Positions 1-8,650 of a stretch of DNA of 64,000 bases are shown one piece after another. How positions within the stretch are numbered: the stretch's first letter is position 1; each line of letters opens with the position of its first letter. Both the position numbers and the translations under genes were made by a program. Origin of the DNA: Tardiphaga sp. P9-11 (GTDB lineage Bacteria; Pseudomonadota; Alphaproteobacteria; Rhizobiales; Xanthobacteraceae); the NCBI RefSeq assembly GCF_008329525.1, contig NZ_NPKQ01000007.1:62001-126000 (forward strand). The letters are read 5' to 3'. A model generated the notes under the pieces. That model had not been told where the DNA came from. It worked only from the letters and a program-made list of their open reading frames with translations, and ran no database searches.

Positions 1-2
1 AG

Positions 3-593
3 ATCTCCGGCCACAATGCCTATGGATGGCTGAAGACCGAAGGCGGCGTGCATCGTCTGGTGCGCATCTCGCCTTACGACTCCAATGCCCGTCGTCACAC
101 CTCGTTCTCAAGCGTTGCGATCTTCCCGGTCGTGGACGACAGCATCAAGATCGACATCAACGAGTCCGACGTGCGCGTCGATACGATGCGTTCGGGCGGC
201 GCCGGCGGTCAGCACGTCAACAAGACGGAATCGGCCGTCCGTCTCACGCATATTCCGAGCGGCGTGGCCGTGGTCTGTCAGGCCGGTCGTTCGCAGCACA
301 AGAACAAGGCCCAGGCCTGGGACATGCTGCGCGCGCGACTCTACGAAATCGAGCTCAAGAAGCGCGAAGAGAAGGCCGCAGCCGATCAGGCAGCCAAGAC
401 CGATATCGGCTGGGGCCACCAGATCCGCTCTTACGTGCTGCAGCCCTATCAGATGGTGAAGGATTTGCGCACCGGTGTGCAGACCTCGGACACATCTGGC
501 GTGCTCGATGGTGATCTCGATGAGTTCATGGCCGCGACATTGGCGCAACGCGCCTTCGGCACCTCGCCGGGCGCCATCGACGACGTGGATTGA
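3..593 (+). CDS. prfB: Peptide chain release factor 2 (RF2), C-terminal part
   Basis: RF2 reads UGA and UAA stop codons and triggers hydrolysis of peptidyl-tRNA on the ribosome. The gene enters from the left edge, so only the last 196 codons are visible and the start and any programmed frameshift near codon 25 lie outside. The visible part begins in the conserved [21 protein letters not shown] block and carries the catalytic GGQ loop (Gly-Gly-Gln-His-Val-Asn-Lys, near 200-225), followed by the usual release-factor C-terminus ending in an acidic Asp-Asp-Val-Asp tail. The Trp-Leu-Lys-Thr-Glu spacing and the [21 protein letters not shown] context favour RF2 over RF1. The next gene starts 3 bases after the stop, so the two are probably co-transcribed. 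Confidence 0.96.
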   Translation: MSGHNAYGWLKTEGGVHRLVRISPYDSNARRHTSFSSVAIFPVVDDSIKIDINESDVRVDTMRSGGAGGQHVNKTESAVRLTHIPSGVAVVCQAGRSQHKNKAQAWDMLRARLYEIELKKREEKAAADQAAKTDIGWGHQIRSYVLQPYQMVKDLRTGVQTSDTSGVLDGDLDEFMAATLAQRAFGTSPGAIDDVD

Positions 594-596
594 GTC

Positions 597-1496
597 ATGC
601 CCCCAGTTTTGCCCCATGTTGCGTTCGTCGGCTTGGGGCGCATGGGGCGCGGCATGGCCGGCCGTTATCTCGACGCTGGCTTCACCACTGCCGTCTGGAA
701 TCGCAGCAAGGCTAAGGCAGAAGACCTGATCGCACGCGGTGCGCGCTGGGCAACCTCGCCGTCGGACGCCGCAGCTGGCGCCGACGCCATCGTTACAATG
801 GTCGCCGACGACGAGGCTTCCCGGGATGTATGGCTTGGCCGCGATGGGGCCGGACAGACGGCGAAGCAGGGCGCATTGGCGATTGAATGTTCGACGGTGT
901 CGCACCAGCATGCACTCGACCTTGCCAAGGCACTGCAAACGCGTGGGCTGATTTATATTGATTGCCCGGTCACCGGCCTGCCGGATGCGGCCGCGAGCGG
1001 CAAGCTCACGCTGCTGGTCGGCGCGGATGCCGCTGATCTGGAAAAGGCCCGGCCGTTCCTGGCGCCGATCGGATCGACAATCCGGCACTTCGGCCCCGTC
1101 GGATCGGGCACGGTCTACAAGCTGATTAATAACCTGATGGGCGCGATCCATATCGCCGGGCTCGCCGAAGGTCTGGCCATCGCAGAACATGCCGGGCTGG
1201 ATATGAAGCTGGTTCTGGAGTCCATCGCGAGTGGCGTCGCGGCAAGCCCACAGGTCCTGCGACATGCGCCGCGCATGGTGACGCGCGATTATTCAGGTGC
1301 ATCCTTCACCGCTGCGCTGCGCCATAAGGATGCGGCCTATGCGGTGAAATTGGCGGAGCAGCTTTTGCAGGCGAGGCCCCTCGTCGGCGCCGCGGCCGTT
1401 GAAGCCTATGAAAAGGCGAAGGCTTTTGCGCCCGACGATGACGAAGCCAAAATGATCGAACTCATCTCGCAACCGAGAGACGGCAGAGCAAGCTAA
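597..1496 (+). CDS. NAD(P)-dependent beta-hydroxyacid dehydrogenase (3-hydroxyisobutyrate dehydrogenase family)
   Basis: A 299-residue cytosolic dehydrogenase that probably oxidises a small beta-hydroxyacid or reduces the matching semialdehyde. The N-terminus has a Rossmann fingerprint (VGLGRMGRGMAG, residues 9-20). The substrate-binding block TGLPDAAASGKLTLLVGG-like lies near residues 125-140, and the family catalytic lysine sits in GTVYKLINNLMG near residue 177. The length is normal for the family. The start lies 3 bases after the prfB stop, without a strong ribosome site, which suggests translational coupling. The exact substrate (3-hydroxyisobutyrate, tartronate semialdehyde, succinic semialdehyde) cannot be read from the sequence. 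Confidence 0.9.
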   Translation: MPPVLPHVAFVGLGRMGRGMAGRYLDAGFTTAVWNRSKAKAEDLIARGARWATSPSDAAAGADAIVTMVADDEASRDVWLGRDGAGQTAKQGALAIECSTVSHQHALDLAKALQTRGLIYIDCPVTGLPDAAASGKLTLLVGADAADLEKARPFLAPIGSTIRHFGPVGSGTVYKLINNLMGAIHIAGLAEGLAIAEHAGLDMKLVLESIASGVAASPQVLRHAPRMVTRDYSGASFTAALRHKDAAYAVKLAEQLLQARPLVGAAAVEAYEKAKAFAPDDDEAKMIELISQPRDGRAS

Positions 1497-1660
1497 GCGC
1501 CTGCCAAAAGTCTGCGGCGTCTTGAAACAGTCGCGTCGCTGCGTGTCCGCTTCCGTTCTTCCTGCCACCCGATATCATCCCTAGGTCGGAACTCAGTGTC
1601 CGGCGCTGGCTTATCCCGATGCCGCATATCGCGGTGTCACGAATTCAATGGGTGTGGGGC

Positions 1661-2044
1661 ATGAAGAAGATCATTCCAATTCTTGCTGTTGGCGTTGCAT
1701 TGATGCTGGGCGGCTGCGGCCGCGATCCCGGACCGGCAGGTCCGAAGGGCGAGACCGGCGCCCAGGGGCCGGCCGGTCCGCAGGGCGCGCAAGGCGTTCA
1801 GGGCATTCCCGGCGCGCAGGGACAGGCGGGTGCACAGGGACCCCAAGGTCCGCAGGGCACGCCCGGCGCCAAGGGTGACAAGGGCGATGCGGCACCGGTC
1901 AGCTTCCGCGCGGTGCAGGCCGATGGCGCGATCAGCTGTGAGGCGACGGAGACGCTGGTGTCCGTTGTCTGCCCGAACGGCGGCGCACCGGACGGCACCA
2001 AGTGCACGACGACGCCAACCGTCGGGCTCTGTCTGAAGAAATAA
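1661..2044 (+). CDS. Collagen-like lipoprotein
   Basis: A 127-residue exported protein. Residues 1-18 form a lipoprotein signal peptide with the lipobox LGGC and lipidated Cys19. Residues 24-77 are 18 uninterrupted Gly-X-Y triplets, many of them GPQ, GAQ, GPA or GPK, so the protein should form a collagen-type triple helix projecting from the membrane. A non-repetitive C-terminal module (78-127) has four cysteines (93, 104, 115, 124) and may be a disulfide-bonded trimerisation or binding head. I chose the ATG at 1661 because the signal peptide begins there; an upstream in-frame ATG at 1619 would bury it. A strong hairpin follows the stop. Function unknown; a surface stalk or adhesin is possible. 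Confidence 0.85.
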   Translation: MKKIIPILAVGVALMLGGCGRDPGPAGPKGETGAQGPAGPQGAQGVQGIPGAQGQAGAQGPQGPQGTPGAKGDKGDAAPVSFRAVQADGAISCEATETLVSVVCPNGGAPDGTKCTTTPTVGLCLKK

Positions 2045-2045
2045 T

Positions 2046-2073
2046 CGAGCAGCCGACTCGTGTCGGCTGCTCG
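2046..2073. terminator. Hairpin between convergent genes
   Basis: A perfect 12-bp stem (2046-2057 with 2062-2073) and a 4-base loop begin one base after the stop of the collagen-like gene. No T-run follows on the plus strand. The XRE-cupin gene ends from the other side at 2127, so the hairpin may serve both transcripts. Confidence 0.65.
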
Positions 2074-2126
2074 CAAACAGTCCCTCGCTCGCACGTGAGC
2101 GGGGGACTTCAAACGACTGGGGGCTG

Positions 2127-2756
2127 CTAGATCTTGCTGTCGCTGCGTCGCCCGTAACTCGGCGGAGCTGAAATCACGAGATAGTACTCGCACCGGCGCG
2201 AAGTCTTGTTCTCGAACCAGTGCTCGACATCGACCTCGAAATACAGCGAGTCTCCTTCATCCAGAACCGTCTCCGTATCCTTGGTTCTCACGGTGACGCG
2301 TCCATGCGTGGCCAACACGTGTTTGGATGTACCCTGGGGGTAGGCAGGCAGTTTGCCGGTCGATGTTTTCGGGGGCAGGTGGTGCAGAACGACTTCCACC
2401 GCCATGCCGGCCATGACCGGCGACAGCAGGAAGCGCTCGAAGCCCGTCTTTGAATCGCGAAAGATCTGGCGCTGATCCTTGCGCACAACCGCGAAAGCGC
2501 GGCGCGGCGCGTCGTCGTCGCCCATCAGTGTCGAGAACGATGTTTCCAGAGCCAGCGCGATACGCCGCGCGACCCCGATCGTCGGGCTCTTCTCGCCGCG
2601 CTCGACCTTCGACAGCATCGCCCGGCTGACACCGGACTGCTTGGAGAACTGCTCCAGGGTCAGGTTAGCCTGTTCACGCAAGATGCGAACCCGATCGCCG
2701 AATGCGCGACTGACGGGGTCTTCACGAACGACCTTCCGTGTCGCAGGCTTCGCCAT
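2127..2756 (-). CDS. XRE-family regulator with C-terminal cupin domain
   Basis: A 209-residue DNA-binding regulator. Residues 20-77 form a Cro/C1-type helix-turn-helix (RVRILREQANLTLEQFSKQ, then SGVSRAMLSKVERGEKSP). Residues 115-195 are a cupin beta-barrel (VVLHHLPP ... LDEGDSLYFEVDVEHWFEN) expected to bind a small effector. This is the architecture of PuuR-type regulators of amine and amino-acid catabolism. It is divergent from the fumarylacetoacetase-family gene at 2981. The 224-bp gap holds three related palindromes, so it probably regulates itself and that gene. The effector is not deducible. Confidence 0.9.
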   Translation of the reverse strand: MAKPATRKVVREDPVSRAFGDRVRILREQANLTLEQFSKQSGVSRAMLSKVERGEKSPTIGVARRIALALETSFSTLMGDDDAPRRAFAVVRKDQRQIFRDSKTGFERFLLSPVMAGMAVEVVLHHLPPKTSTGKLPAYPQGTSKHVLATHGRVTVRTKDTETVLDEGDSLYFEVDVEHWFENKTSRRCEYYLVISAPPSYGRRSDSKI

Positions 2757-2857
2757 ATCGGGTGATGCTCCATTGCAGTTTGCGGCAATCCGCTGGTGAT
2801 TCCATCTTAGGCGGGGTTGCCCGCCGTGTCACATCCTGCTGCGGCAGATGATCGCGC

Positions 2858-2936
2858 GTGTCTTCTAAAGAATAAACGGCCGGGATGACTATCTTGCGAA
2901 AATCTTCTATCGAAGATAAAGGTGTCTTTGGAAGAC
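2858..2936. promoter_or_regulatory. Three related palindromes in the XRE-cupin / hydrolase divergent region
   Basis: Three inverted repeats share a CTT...AAG core: TTCT-AA-AGAA at 2863-2872, ATCTTC-TATC-GAAGAT at 2902-2917 and GTCTT-TGG-AAGAC at 2924-2936. They lie between the divergent starts at 2756 and 2981, and the last two are 45-80 bases upstream of the hydrolase start. Repeated dyads of this sort are the usual operators of a helix-turn-helix dimer; assigning them to the neighbouring XRE-cupin protein is inference. Confidence 0.5.
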
Positions 2937-2980
2937 GCGGCGATCCATTCGCCGGATAAGCAGATCTATCAGGAGAAAAA

Positions 2981-3850
2981 ATGCACCTAGTTACGTTCCT
3001 GCACGAAGGCCAGCCGACGGTCGGCATCGCAGATCAGGCGCTTTCGCAAGTCTCGCCGCTGCCGCGCGACGTCGCCCCCGATATGATCACGCTGATTGCT
3101 AACTTCGATCGCTTGAAGGGCACGCTTGCCGCTGCTGGTGGCGCGCCGCTCCCCATCGCAAGCGTAGAACTCCTTGCGCCCATTCCGCGCCCGGCGCGCA
3201 ACGTGTTTTGCGTTGGCAAGAACTACCATGAGCACGCCAAGGAATTCGCGGGTAGCGGTTTCGACTCCTCTGCAAAGGAAGTCGTGCCCGAAGCGCCGGT
3301 GATTTTCACCAAGCCATCGAGCACCGTCATCGGTCCCGGCAAGTCGATTCCGAACTATCTCGATCCGACCGACAGCACCGACTACGAAGGTGAGCTGACG
3401 GTAGTCATCGGCCGCGGCGGCCGCGGGATCAAGAAGCAGGACGCGCTGGCGCATGTGTTCGGTTACACGATCATCAATGACGTGACGGCGCGCACGCTGC
3501 AGCACAAGCACCGCCAGTGGTTTATCGGCAAGGGCATCGATGGTTTTTGCCCGATGGGTCCGGCAATCCTGACTGCTGATGAAATGCCCGATCCGACGAA
3601 AATGCGGCTGACGACATCCGTTAACGGCGAACGCCGCCAGGATGCGTCCGTGACCGATCTCATCTTCGACATTCCGACGCTGATCGAGTGTATCTCGGCA
3701 GGGATTACCCTGGAGCCCGGCGATCTGATCGCGACCGGAACGCCGGCTGGCGTCGGGCTTGGCTTCACGCCGCCGCGCTTCCTCAAGAAGGGCGACGTCG
3801 TGACGATCGAGGTCAACGGCATCGGTAAGCTGGAAAACCCGGTCGGCTGA
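2981..3850 (+). CDS. Fumarylacetoacetate hydrolase family protein
   Basis: A 289-residue cytosolic enzyme of the FAH superfamily, whose members hydrolyse, decarboxylate or isomerise 2-oxo acids in aromatic or amino-acid breakdown. Visible hallmarks are FCVGKNYHEHAKE near residue 75, the metal-binding acidic cluster in DYEGELTVVIGRGGR near residue 130, and GDLIATGTPAGVGLG near residue 247. An AGGAG ribosome site sits just upstream of the ATG. The gene is divergent from the XRE-cupin regulator and is followed by a Bug-type binding protein on the same strand after a 155-bp gap containing a hairpin. The substrate is unknown. Confidence 0.9.
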   Translation: MHLVTFLHEGQPTVGIADQALSQVSPLPRDVAPDMITLIANFDRLKGTLAAAGGAPLPIASVELLAPIPRPARNVFCVGKNYHEHAKEFAGSGFDSSAKEVVPEAPVIFTKPSSTVIGPGKSIPNYLDPTDSTDYEGELTVVIGRGGRGIKKQDALAHVFGYTIINDVTARTLQHKHRQWFIGKGIDGFCPMGPAILTADEMPDPTKMRLTTSVNGERRQDASVTDLIFDIPTLIECISAGITLEPGDLIATGTPAGVGLGFTPPRFLKKGDVVTIEVNGIGKLENPVG

Positions 3851-3877
3851 TCGCTGTCGATCAGATCACAATCGAGG

Positions 3878-3903
3878 CGCATGGGGCTTATCTGCCCCAT
3901 GCG
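3878..3903 (+). terminator. Hairpin downstream of the FAH-family gene
   Basis: A perfect 10-bp stem (3878-3887 with 3894-3903) with a 6-base loop lies 28 bases after the hydrolase stop. No long T-run follows, so it may only partly terminate or may protect the upstream mRNA 3' end. Confidence 0.5.
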
Positions 3904-4005
3904 AAAACTCTGCGAGCTTCAATAGCCCCCGCGCCTCTGGGCCGCGCTGTGTTCGTTGATGCACGCATCCGCTGCATCGCCAAATAGAATAAACGGGAGA
4001 TAACC

Positions 4006-4986
4006 ATGAAACGCCGTGATTTCCTTGCGGGCCTTGGCGGCCTGTCGACCCTCGCAGTGACTGGCCAAATTGCAAACGCGCAGGAAGCGTGGCCGAGCAA
4101 GAATATCAGCATGGTCGTGCCGTTTCCGGCAGGCGGGCAGGCGGACATCGCTGCGCGTCCGGTCGCGACTTACATGCAGAAGGTGTTGGGCAAAGCCGTG
4201 ATCATCGACAACCGCAGCGGCGCCGGTGGCTCGCTGGGCAACGCGACCGTGGCACGCGCAGCGCCTGATGGACACACGCTGCTGATGACGTTGTCCTCGC
4301 TGGCGGTGCTGCCGGAGTCGGATCGCATCTATGGTCGCCCGGTCGCCTATGAAGTCGATCAACTGCAACCGGTGGCGCGCGTACTCGCAGATCCGACGCT
4401 GTTCGCCGTCCCGGCCAGCGCGCCTTGGAAAACAATTCAGGAATTCGTGGCGGATGCCAAGGCGCGTCCTGGTGCTATTTCCTACGGCTCGTCGGGCCCG
4501 TTCGGCACGCTCCATGTCTCAATGGAGATGTTTGCCCTCGCGGCGGGCATCCAGATGCTTCACGTTCCGTATCGCGGCGCGGCACCTGCGATCAGCGATC
4601 TCATCGGCGGACAGATCCAGGCGCTGGCTTCTGCGCCCGGAACGCTCAAGCAGCATGTCGACGCCGGTACGCTGCGTGTTCTTGCGAATTTTGGCGGCGA
4701 GCGTCTTGCAGCATTCCCGAACCTGCCGACGTTCAAGGAACTCGGTTATCCCGATGTCGAATTCTACATCTGGGCTGGTCTTTTCGCGCCGAAGGGCATG
4801 CCTGCGCCAGTCGTGACCAAGTTGCGCGACACCATGCGCGATGCGCTGAAAGATCCCGAAGTCACCAAGGTCTTCGAGGCTGCCGGCAACATGCCCGCTT
4901 ATCAGGACTCGGAGGAGTTCGCCGCTTTCGTGGCCAAGGACAGCGAGCGTTTGGTCGCCGTGGCCAAGAAGATCGGCAAGGTTTAA
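4006..4986 (+). CDS. Bug/TctC-family periplasmic solute-binding protein
   Basis: A 326-residue tripartite tricarboxylate transporter receptor. The N-terminus has a twin-arginine-like signal (MKRRDFLAGLGG, cleavage probably after QIANA near residue 25), so it works in the periplasm and binds a small carboxylate. Family marks are the opening WPSKNISMVVPFPAGGQADI and IIDNRSGAGGSLGNATVARAAPDGHTLL. No TctA or TctB membrane partners are in the window, so it is an orphan receptor here, as is common for Bug proteins. Its stop overlaps the stop of the convergent carbamoyltransferase in a shared TTAA at 4983-4986. The ligand is unknown. Confidence 0.92.
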   Translation: MKRRDFLAGLGGLSTLAVTGQIANAQEAWPSKNISMVVPFPAGGQADIAARPVATYMQKVLGKAVIIDNRSGAGGSLGNATVARAAPDGHTLLMTLSSLAVLPESDRIYGRPVAYEVDQLQPVARVLADPTLFAVPASAPWKTIQEFVADAKARPGAISYGSSGPFGTLHVSMEMFALAAGIQMLHVPYRGAAPAISDLIGGQIQALASAPGTLKQHVDAGTLRVLANFGGERLAAFPNLPTFKELGYPDVEFYIWAGLFAPKGMPAPVVTKLRDTMRDALKDPEVTKVFEAAGNMPAYQDSEEFAAFVAKDSERLVAVAKKIGKV

Positions 4987-7040
4987 GCGCGAGACCACTC
5001 GGCCAGCCATGCCGTAAACCGGCCGCTATCGCGGGTGCCGCCATGCCAGGCGGCGGTCACCTGACCGTCGCTCGCGACCATCAACACGACATCGAGACCT
5101 GCGGAGCGTTGCAACGTCTCGATGGCCTGCTGCGGCGTCTGCGCGATCGGGCCGGCGACGTTGAATGAGGTATTCACTGACAACTCGACGCCGATATGGC
5201 GACCGAGCGCCTTGAGATAGGCATGAGTGAGCGGATCGTCCTCGGCACGAACGATCTGGATACGTCCGGTGCCGTCGGCATGGATCACGGCCGGGATTTT
5301 GTCCCGTGCATGTGGCTTCGATTGCGCCGTCAGCACCATGTAATTGTAGGCATTGTAGTCCGCGTCGGACGCTCCCTCCAGCAAATCAAAATACTCACAG
5401 GCCGCCTCAAGCGTCGCCATCGGCGCCAATGGGCGGATGGCTTCGCGATATTTGACGCGCTCATTGAGGCGTTCCCGCGTGCCGGCGTCGCAGGGGTTGG
5501 CGAGGATTGAGCGATGGCCGAGCGCGCGCGGGCCAGTCTCCGCCGCGCCCTGATAGAGCGCGATGATGCCGCTCTGTGCCACCATGAAAGCCATCAGGTC
5601 GGCAATTGCACCACAGCCCTCAGGCGTCGAGATATCGCCGATCATCTGTGTCTTGATGTCTTCAGTCCGCAACGCCGCAGTAATGTCAGTCTGCGTCGGC
5701 GCATCGCCACAATAGAACGCATGCGTCATCGCCGCGCCGCGCGGCGCGCCGATGAGATGTGCAAACATCCAAGCCGCGCCGATGGTCACGCCGGGATCGC
5801 CGGGCGTCGGCGGAATCCACAGATGCAGTCGTTTTGTGCGGCCTTGTGCCTGCGCAAACCATGCCTCGTCGAAATGCTGCAGAAGCCGCATATTTCCGAG
5901 CGCGTTGAGGGCCACGCCGCCGGTAAGCACCAGCCGATGCGCGCCGGTCGTGCGCAGCAGATGATCGACCACGTGTTTCATCGCGTCTTCGAACACGAGC
6001 TGCGTCGCCGCCGCCTTGTCGAGACGGTCCTGCGTATCTGGTCGATGCTGGATGTCCTCGACGCGCAGCACCGCGTCAGGATTCCACAGCTGATCCGGCT
6101 TGAGCGGTTTACCGAGAATCTTGATCAATGCGGACTTGTAAGGCGCCTCGAACGGGTCGCAATACCAGTTGCCCATGGCGCGGTTGAGCTGGATCTCTCC
6201 GTTGGCACCAAAATGCAGCACCTCGCGCAAGCGTGCGTAGTACGGATTGCTGGCGCGATTCATGTCGCCCCAGGCGGCGGCGCCCATATAGCGGCCTTCG
6301 CTGGAGAGCCACGTCCAGCCGCCCTGGGTGGACGAAATCACGCTGTAGAAGGCGCCGAGGGAGTCGAAGACACTGTTGTTACAATATAGCTGCTGCATCT
6401 CGCCGCTCTCGGCGACATAGAGCGAGATCGAGCCCTGATCACCGGTGCCGTCGAGGACGGCGATGGCAACGGGCTCATTGCAGTCATCGAATGGCGACGC
6501 TGCAAATGAGAACCAGGCGTGGTTGTCATGATGCGGCATCATCAGCAGCGGGACACGCGCGGGCAGGCCGAATTGCTTGCGAAGCAGTTTCGGGGTCCGC
6601 GTCATCTGCTCGAGGCGCCGTGCGTCGAAGCTGACGGAGTTCTTGGTGCGGAGCAGCTTCAATCCGTCGGGAAGTTCTTCAACGATGCTTCGCGCCAACG
6701 TGCCCAGCAGATCGGGGTAATCCCAGGTCGTCAGCCATGCATCGATATCGGCGACGTCGCGTCCCATCGCACGCAGCGTGACGCGCATCGCATCGAGTGC
6801 TGCGCGCGGATATTGCGTGGTGTGCTTGTCGCCCGAGAATCGCTCTTCTTCGTTGTTGACGATGAGGCGCGGGCCATTGGCCTGCGTGACTTCGACCAGC
6901 GCCACGCCGGAATTGTGCGTGCCAGGCAATCCGAGACCGGCAAGCAAGACCGTCTCACCGCGCGCAAGCTTGGCGCGGATCTCTGCGATGCGACGGACCG
7001 TGAAATGGGAGTCGTTGGCGTGAAAACCTGCCAGCGTCAT
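4983..7040 (-). CDS. Carbamoyltransferase of the NodU/CmcH family
   Basis: A 685-residue enzyme predicted to transfer a carbamoyl group from carbamoyl phosphate, through a carbamoyl-adenylate, onto a hydroxyl of a sugar or natural product. The N-terminal half is the Kae1-like domain, with histidines in PHHDNHAWFSF and GGVALNALGNMRL around residues 370-385. The C-terminal half is the YrdC-like domain with GPRALGHRSILANP and NTSFNVAGPIAQTP. I chose the ATG at 7040, where homology-like sequence begins, over an in-frame ATG at 7127 that adds a basic, shadow-like extension. No nod, antibiotic or glycan genes are nearby, so the acceptor is unknown. Confidence 0.88.
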   Translation of the reverse strand: MTLAGFHANDSHFTVRRIAEIRAKLARGETVLLAGLGLPGTHNSGVALVEVTQANGPRLIVNNEEERFSGDKHTTQYPRAALDAMRVTLRAMGRDVADIDAWLTTWDYPDLLGTLARSIVEELPDGLKLLRTKNSVSFDARRLEQMTRTPKLLRKQFGLPARVPLLMMPHHDNHAWFSFAASPFDDCNEPVAIAVLDGTGDQGSISLYVAESGEMQQLYCNNSVFDSLGAFYSVISSTQGGWTWLSSEGRYMGAAAWGDMNRASNPYYARLREVLHFGANGEIQLNRAMGNWYCDPFEAPYKSALIKILGKPLKPDQLWNPDAVLRVEDIQHRPDTQDRLDKAAATQLVFEDAMKHVVDHLLRTTGAHRLVLTGGVALNALGNMRLLQHFDEAWFAQAQGRTKRLHLWIPPTPGDPGVTIGAAWMFAHLIGAPRGAAMTHAFYCGDAPTQTDITAALRTEDIKTQMIGDISTPEGCGAIADLMAFMVAQSGIIALYQGAAETGPRALGHRSILANPCDAGTRERLNERVKYREAIRPLAPMATLEAACEYFDLLEGASDADYNAYNYMVLTAQSKPHARDKIPAVIHADGTGRIQIVRAEDDPLTHAYLKALGRHIGVELSVNTSFNVAGPIAQTPQQAIETLQRSAGLDVVLMVASDGQVTAAWHGGTRDSGRFTAWLAEWSRA

Positions 7041-7201
7041 CGCCCAGGTCGCGACCCGTCGTGTGGCGCGGAAACAGAACCGACCGAGACGGGGGAAACG
7101 GGGACCGATGCGTCGGGGGGATTTCAACGGGTTGCCTCGGATTGACGAAGACCCGCTTCAATCACATCAGGGGCAGGGCAACAATGCCCTGCGTGCCGCA
7201 C

Positions 7202-8560
7202 CTAGCCTGCATTCAAGCGCACACCGGCGCGGAGAAATTTCTGCGGATCGACAGCTTCGCCATCTATACGGGTTTCATAGTGCAGATGCGGGCCGGTGGA
7301 GCGACCGGTCGAGCCGACCAGACCGATCACCTGGCCGATTTTGATGGTGTCGCCGACCTTGACGTTGATTGCGGACATATGGCCGTAGCGGGTCGACAAG
7401 CCATTGCCATGGTCGATCTCGACCATGCGGCCGTATCCGCCCGCATAGGCCGCGGAGACGACGCGGCCGTTGGCCGTGGCGCGGATCGGGTCGCCCGTGG
7501 CGCCGCGGAAATCGAGGCCGGTATGCATCGCAGGACGACCGAGGAACGGATCGCTGCGCACGCCGAAGCCCGACGTAAATTCGACTTCGCCGACGACAGG
7601 CTTGCGATAGGGCACCAGCGCCATGGTCCGGTTCAACTTATCCATCTGTGCGCGGGTTACGTGGATGCGATAGAGCTGACGCTCGAACGGATCGGCGCTC
7701 GACGACAGTTTGACCGGCACGAACGGGCCGCCCATGGGCGCGCGTGGTGTGGCGGATTCCAGTTTCGCCATATTGAGCCCGAGGTCCGAGATCGCGCCAC
7801 GCATGCGGCGAACCTTGGAGTCCATGGATTCTTCAGCCGCGGCGAGTGTCGCAATCTGGCGGCTCTCGACCTGATCGAGCGAGGCCTGCAGGCGGCCGAT
7901 CACAGTGTCGACGCCGCCGAGTTTGGCGAATTGGCTCGGTTGCTGGGCGGTGAGAGCAGGGGTGCGGGATTCAAGCCGTGCTTCGCGGTCCGGCGGCGCC
8001 ACAAAGGTTACCGTGTCGCTGATCGGAGACGGCTTGGGGATCGATGTCGTTGGCTCAATCGCGGCGCCACGGGCTGGCGGCTTGCTGATCGAGCCCGTAA
8101 CCGACAGATCGGGCATAGCACCGAGCGCAGAGGCGCGAGACTCCAGTGTCGTCTGACGGCGCATAACCTGATCGAGCTTCTGATCGAACTGCTCCTGATC
8201 CAGCATCTGCCGGCTGGTGGTGCGGTCGATCTTCGAGCGGAGCTCGGCGATGCGATCTTCGTAGGCGTATTGCATATCGGCCTGCCGCGCGATGAGCTTG
8301 GTCAGCACGTCGTCGCGAAAGGCGAAATAGGTCGCTGTAGCTGCAGACCATGCGCCGAGAACGGTTACCGTGCCGACGACGATCCAGAATACCACAGGTC
8401 CGATGCGGACCTGCTTGCCACCGTGAGCGATCGTGTAATCGCTTTGATTGCTCTTGGAGGCTGGCGCCTTGACCGGCCCGACGCGCCGCGCCTGTGGCCG
8501 TCCATGGTCATGTGGGTGGTGCTGAGGGTACTCGGCATATTGGGTAGGACGGTTCGACAT
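7202..8560 (-). CDS. M23-family peptidoglycan peptidase, membrane anchored
   Basis: A 452-residue envelope protein. A short cytoplasmic part rich in His and Pro is followed by one membrane segment (about residues 53-81), a coiled-coil-like periplasmic region (about 85-290) and a C-terminal LytM/M23 domain. The zinc ligands are visible in HTGLDFRG and in HLH near residues 425-427, so the catalytic site looks intact and the enzyme could cut peptide crosslinks. The ATG at 8560 has GGAG five bases upstream, better than the GTG at 8566. The peroxiredoxin gene is upstream on the same strand with an 84-bp gap. EnvC/NlpD-like activators share the fold. Confidence 0.9.
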   Translation of the reverse strand: MSNRPTQYAEYPQHHPHDHGRPQARRVGPVKAPASKSNQSDYTIAHGGKQVRIGPVVFWIVVGTVTVLGAWSAATATYFAFRDDVLTKLIARQADMQYAYEDRIAELRSKIDRTTSRQMLDQEQFDQKLDQVMRRQTTLESRASALGAMPDLSVTGSISKPPARGAAIEPTTSIPKPSPISDTVTFVAPPDREARLESRTPALTAQQPSQFAKLGGVDTVIGRLQASLDQVESRQIATLAAAEESMDSKVRRMRGAISDLGLNMAKLESATPRAPMGGPFVPVKLSSSADPFERQLYRIHVTRAQMDKLNRTMALVPYRKPVVGEVEFTSGFGVRSDPFLGRPAMHTGLDFRGATGDPIRATANGRVVSAAYAGGYGRMVEIDHGNGLSTRYGHMSAINVKVGDTIKIGQVIGLVGSTGRSTGPHLHYETRIDGEAVDPQKFLRAGVRLNAG

Positions 8561-8650
8561 CAGCACTCCGGTGCCAGCCGGAGACTCGTCGGCTAGCTCA
8601 ATGGAGGTGATTTGAGGCCTTCATGGTTAATTTTGAGCGAATGAGGTCGC

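Noticed and set aside
108-1265. Long minus-strand open frame opposite prfB and the dehydrogenase
   Set aside because: It mirrors two well-supported genes, has shadow-like composition rich in His, Arg and Asp, no domain and no ribosome site.
1661-2044. Collagen-like gene as a phage tail-fibre remnant
   Set aside because: It has its own lipoprotein signal and a terminator, and no phage genes surround it.
5514-8596. Long plus-strand open frames (5514-6389 and 7061-8596) opposite the carbamoyltransferase and M23 peptidase genes
   Set aside because: Codon-bias shadows of genes with clear catalytic motifs on the other strand.
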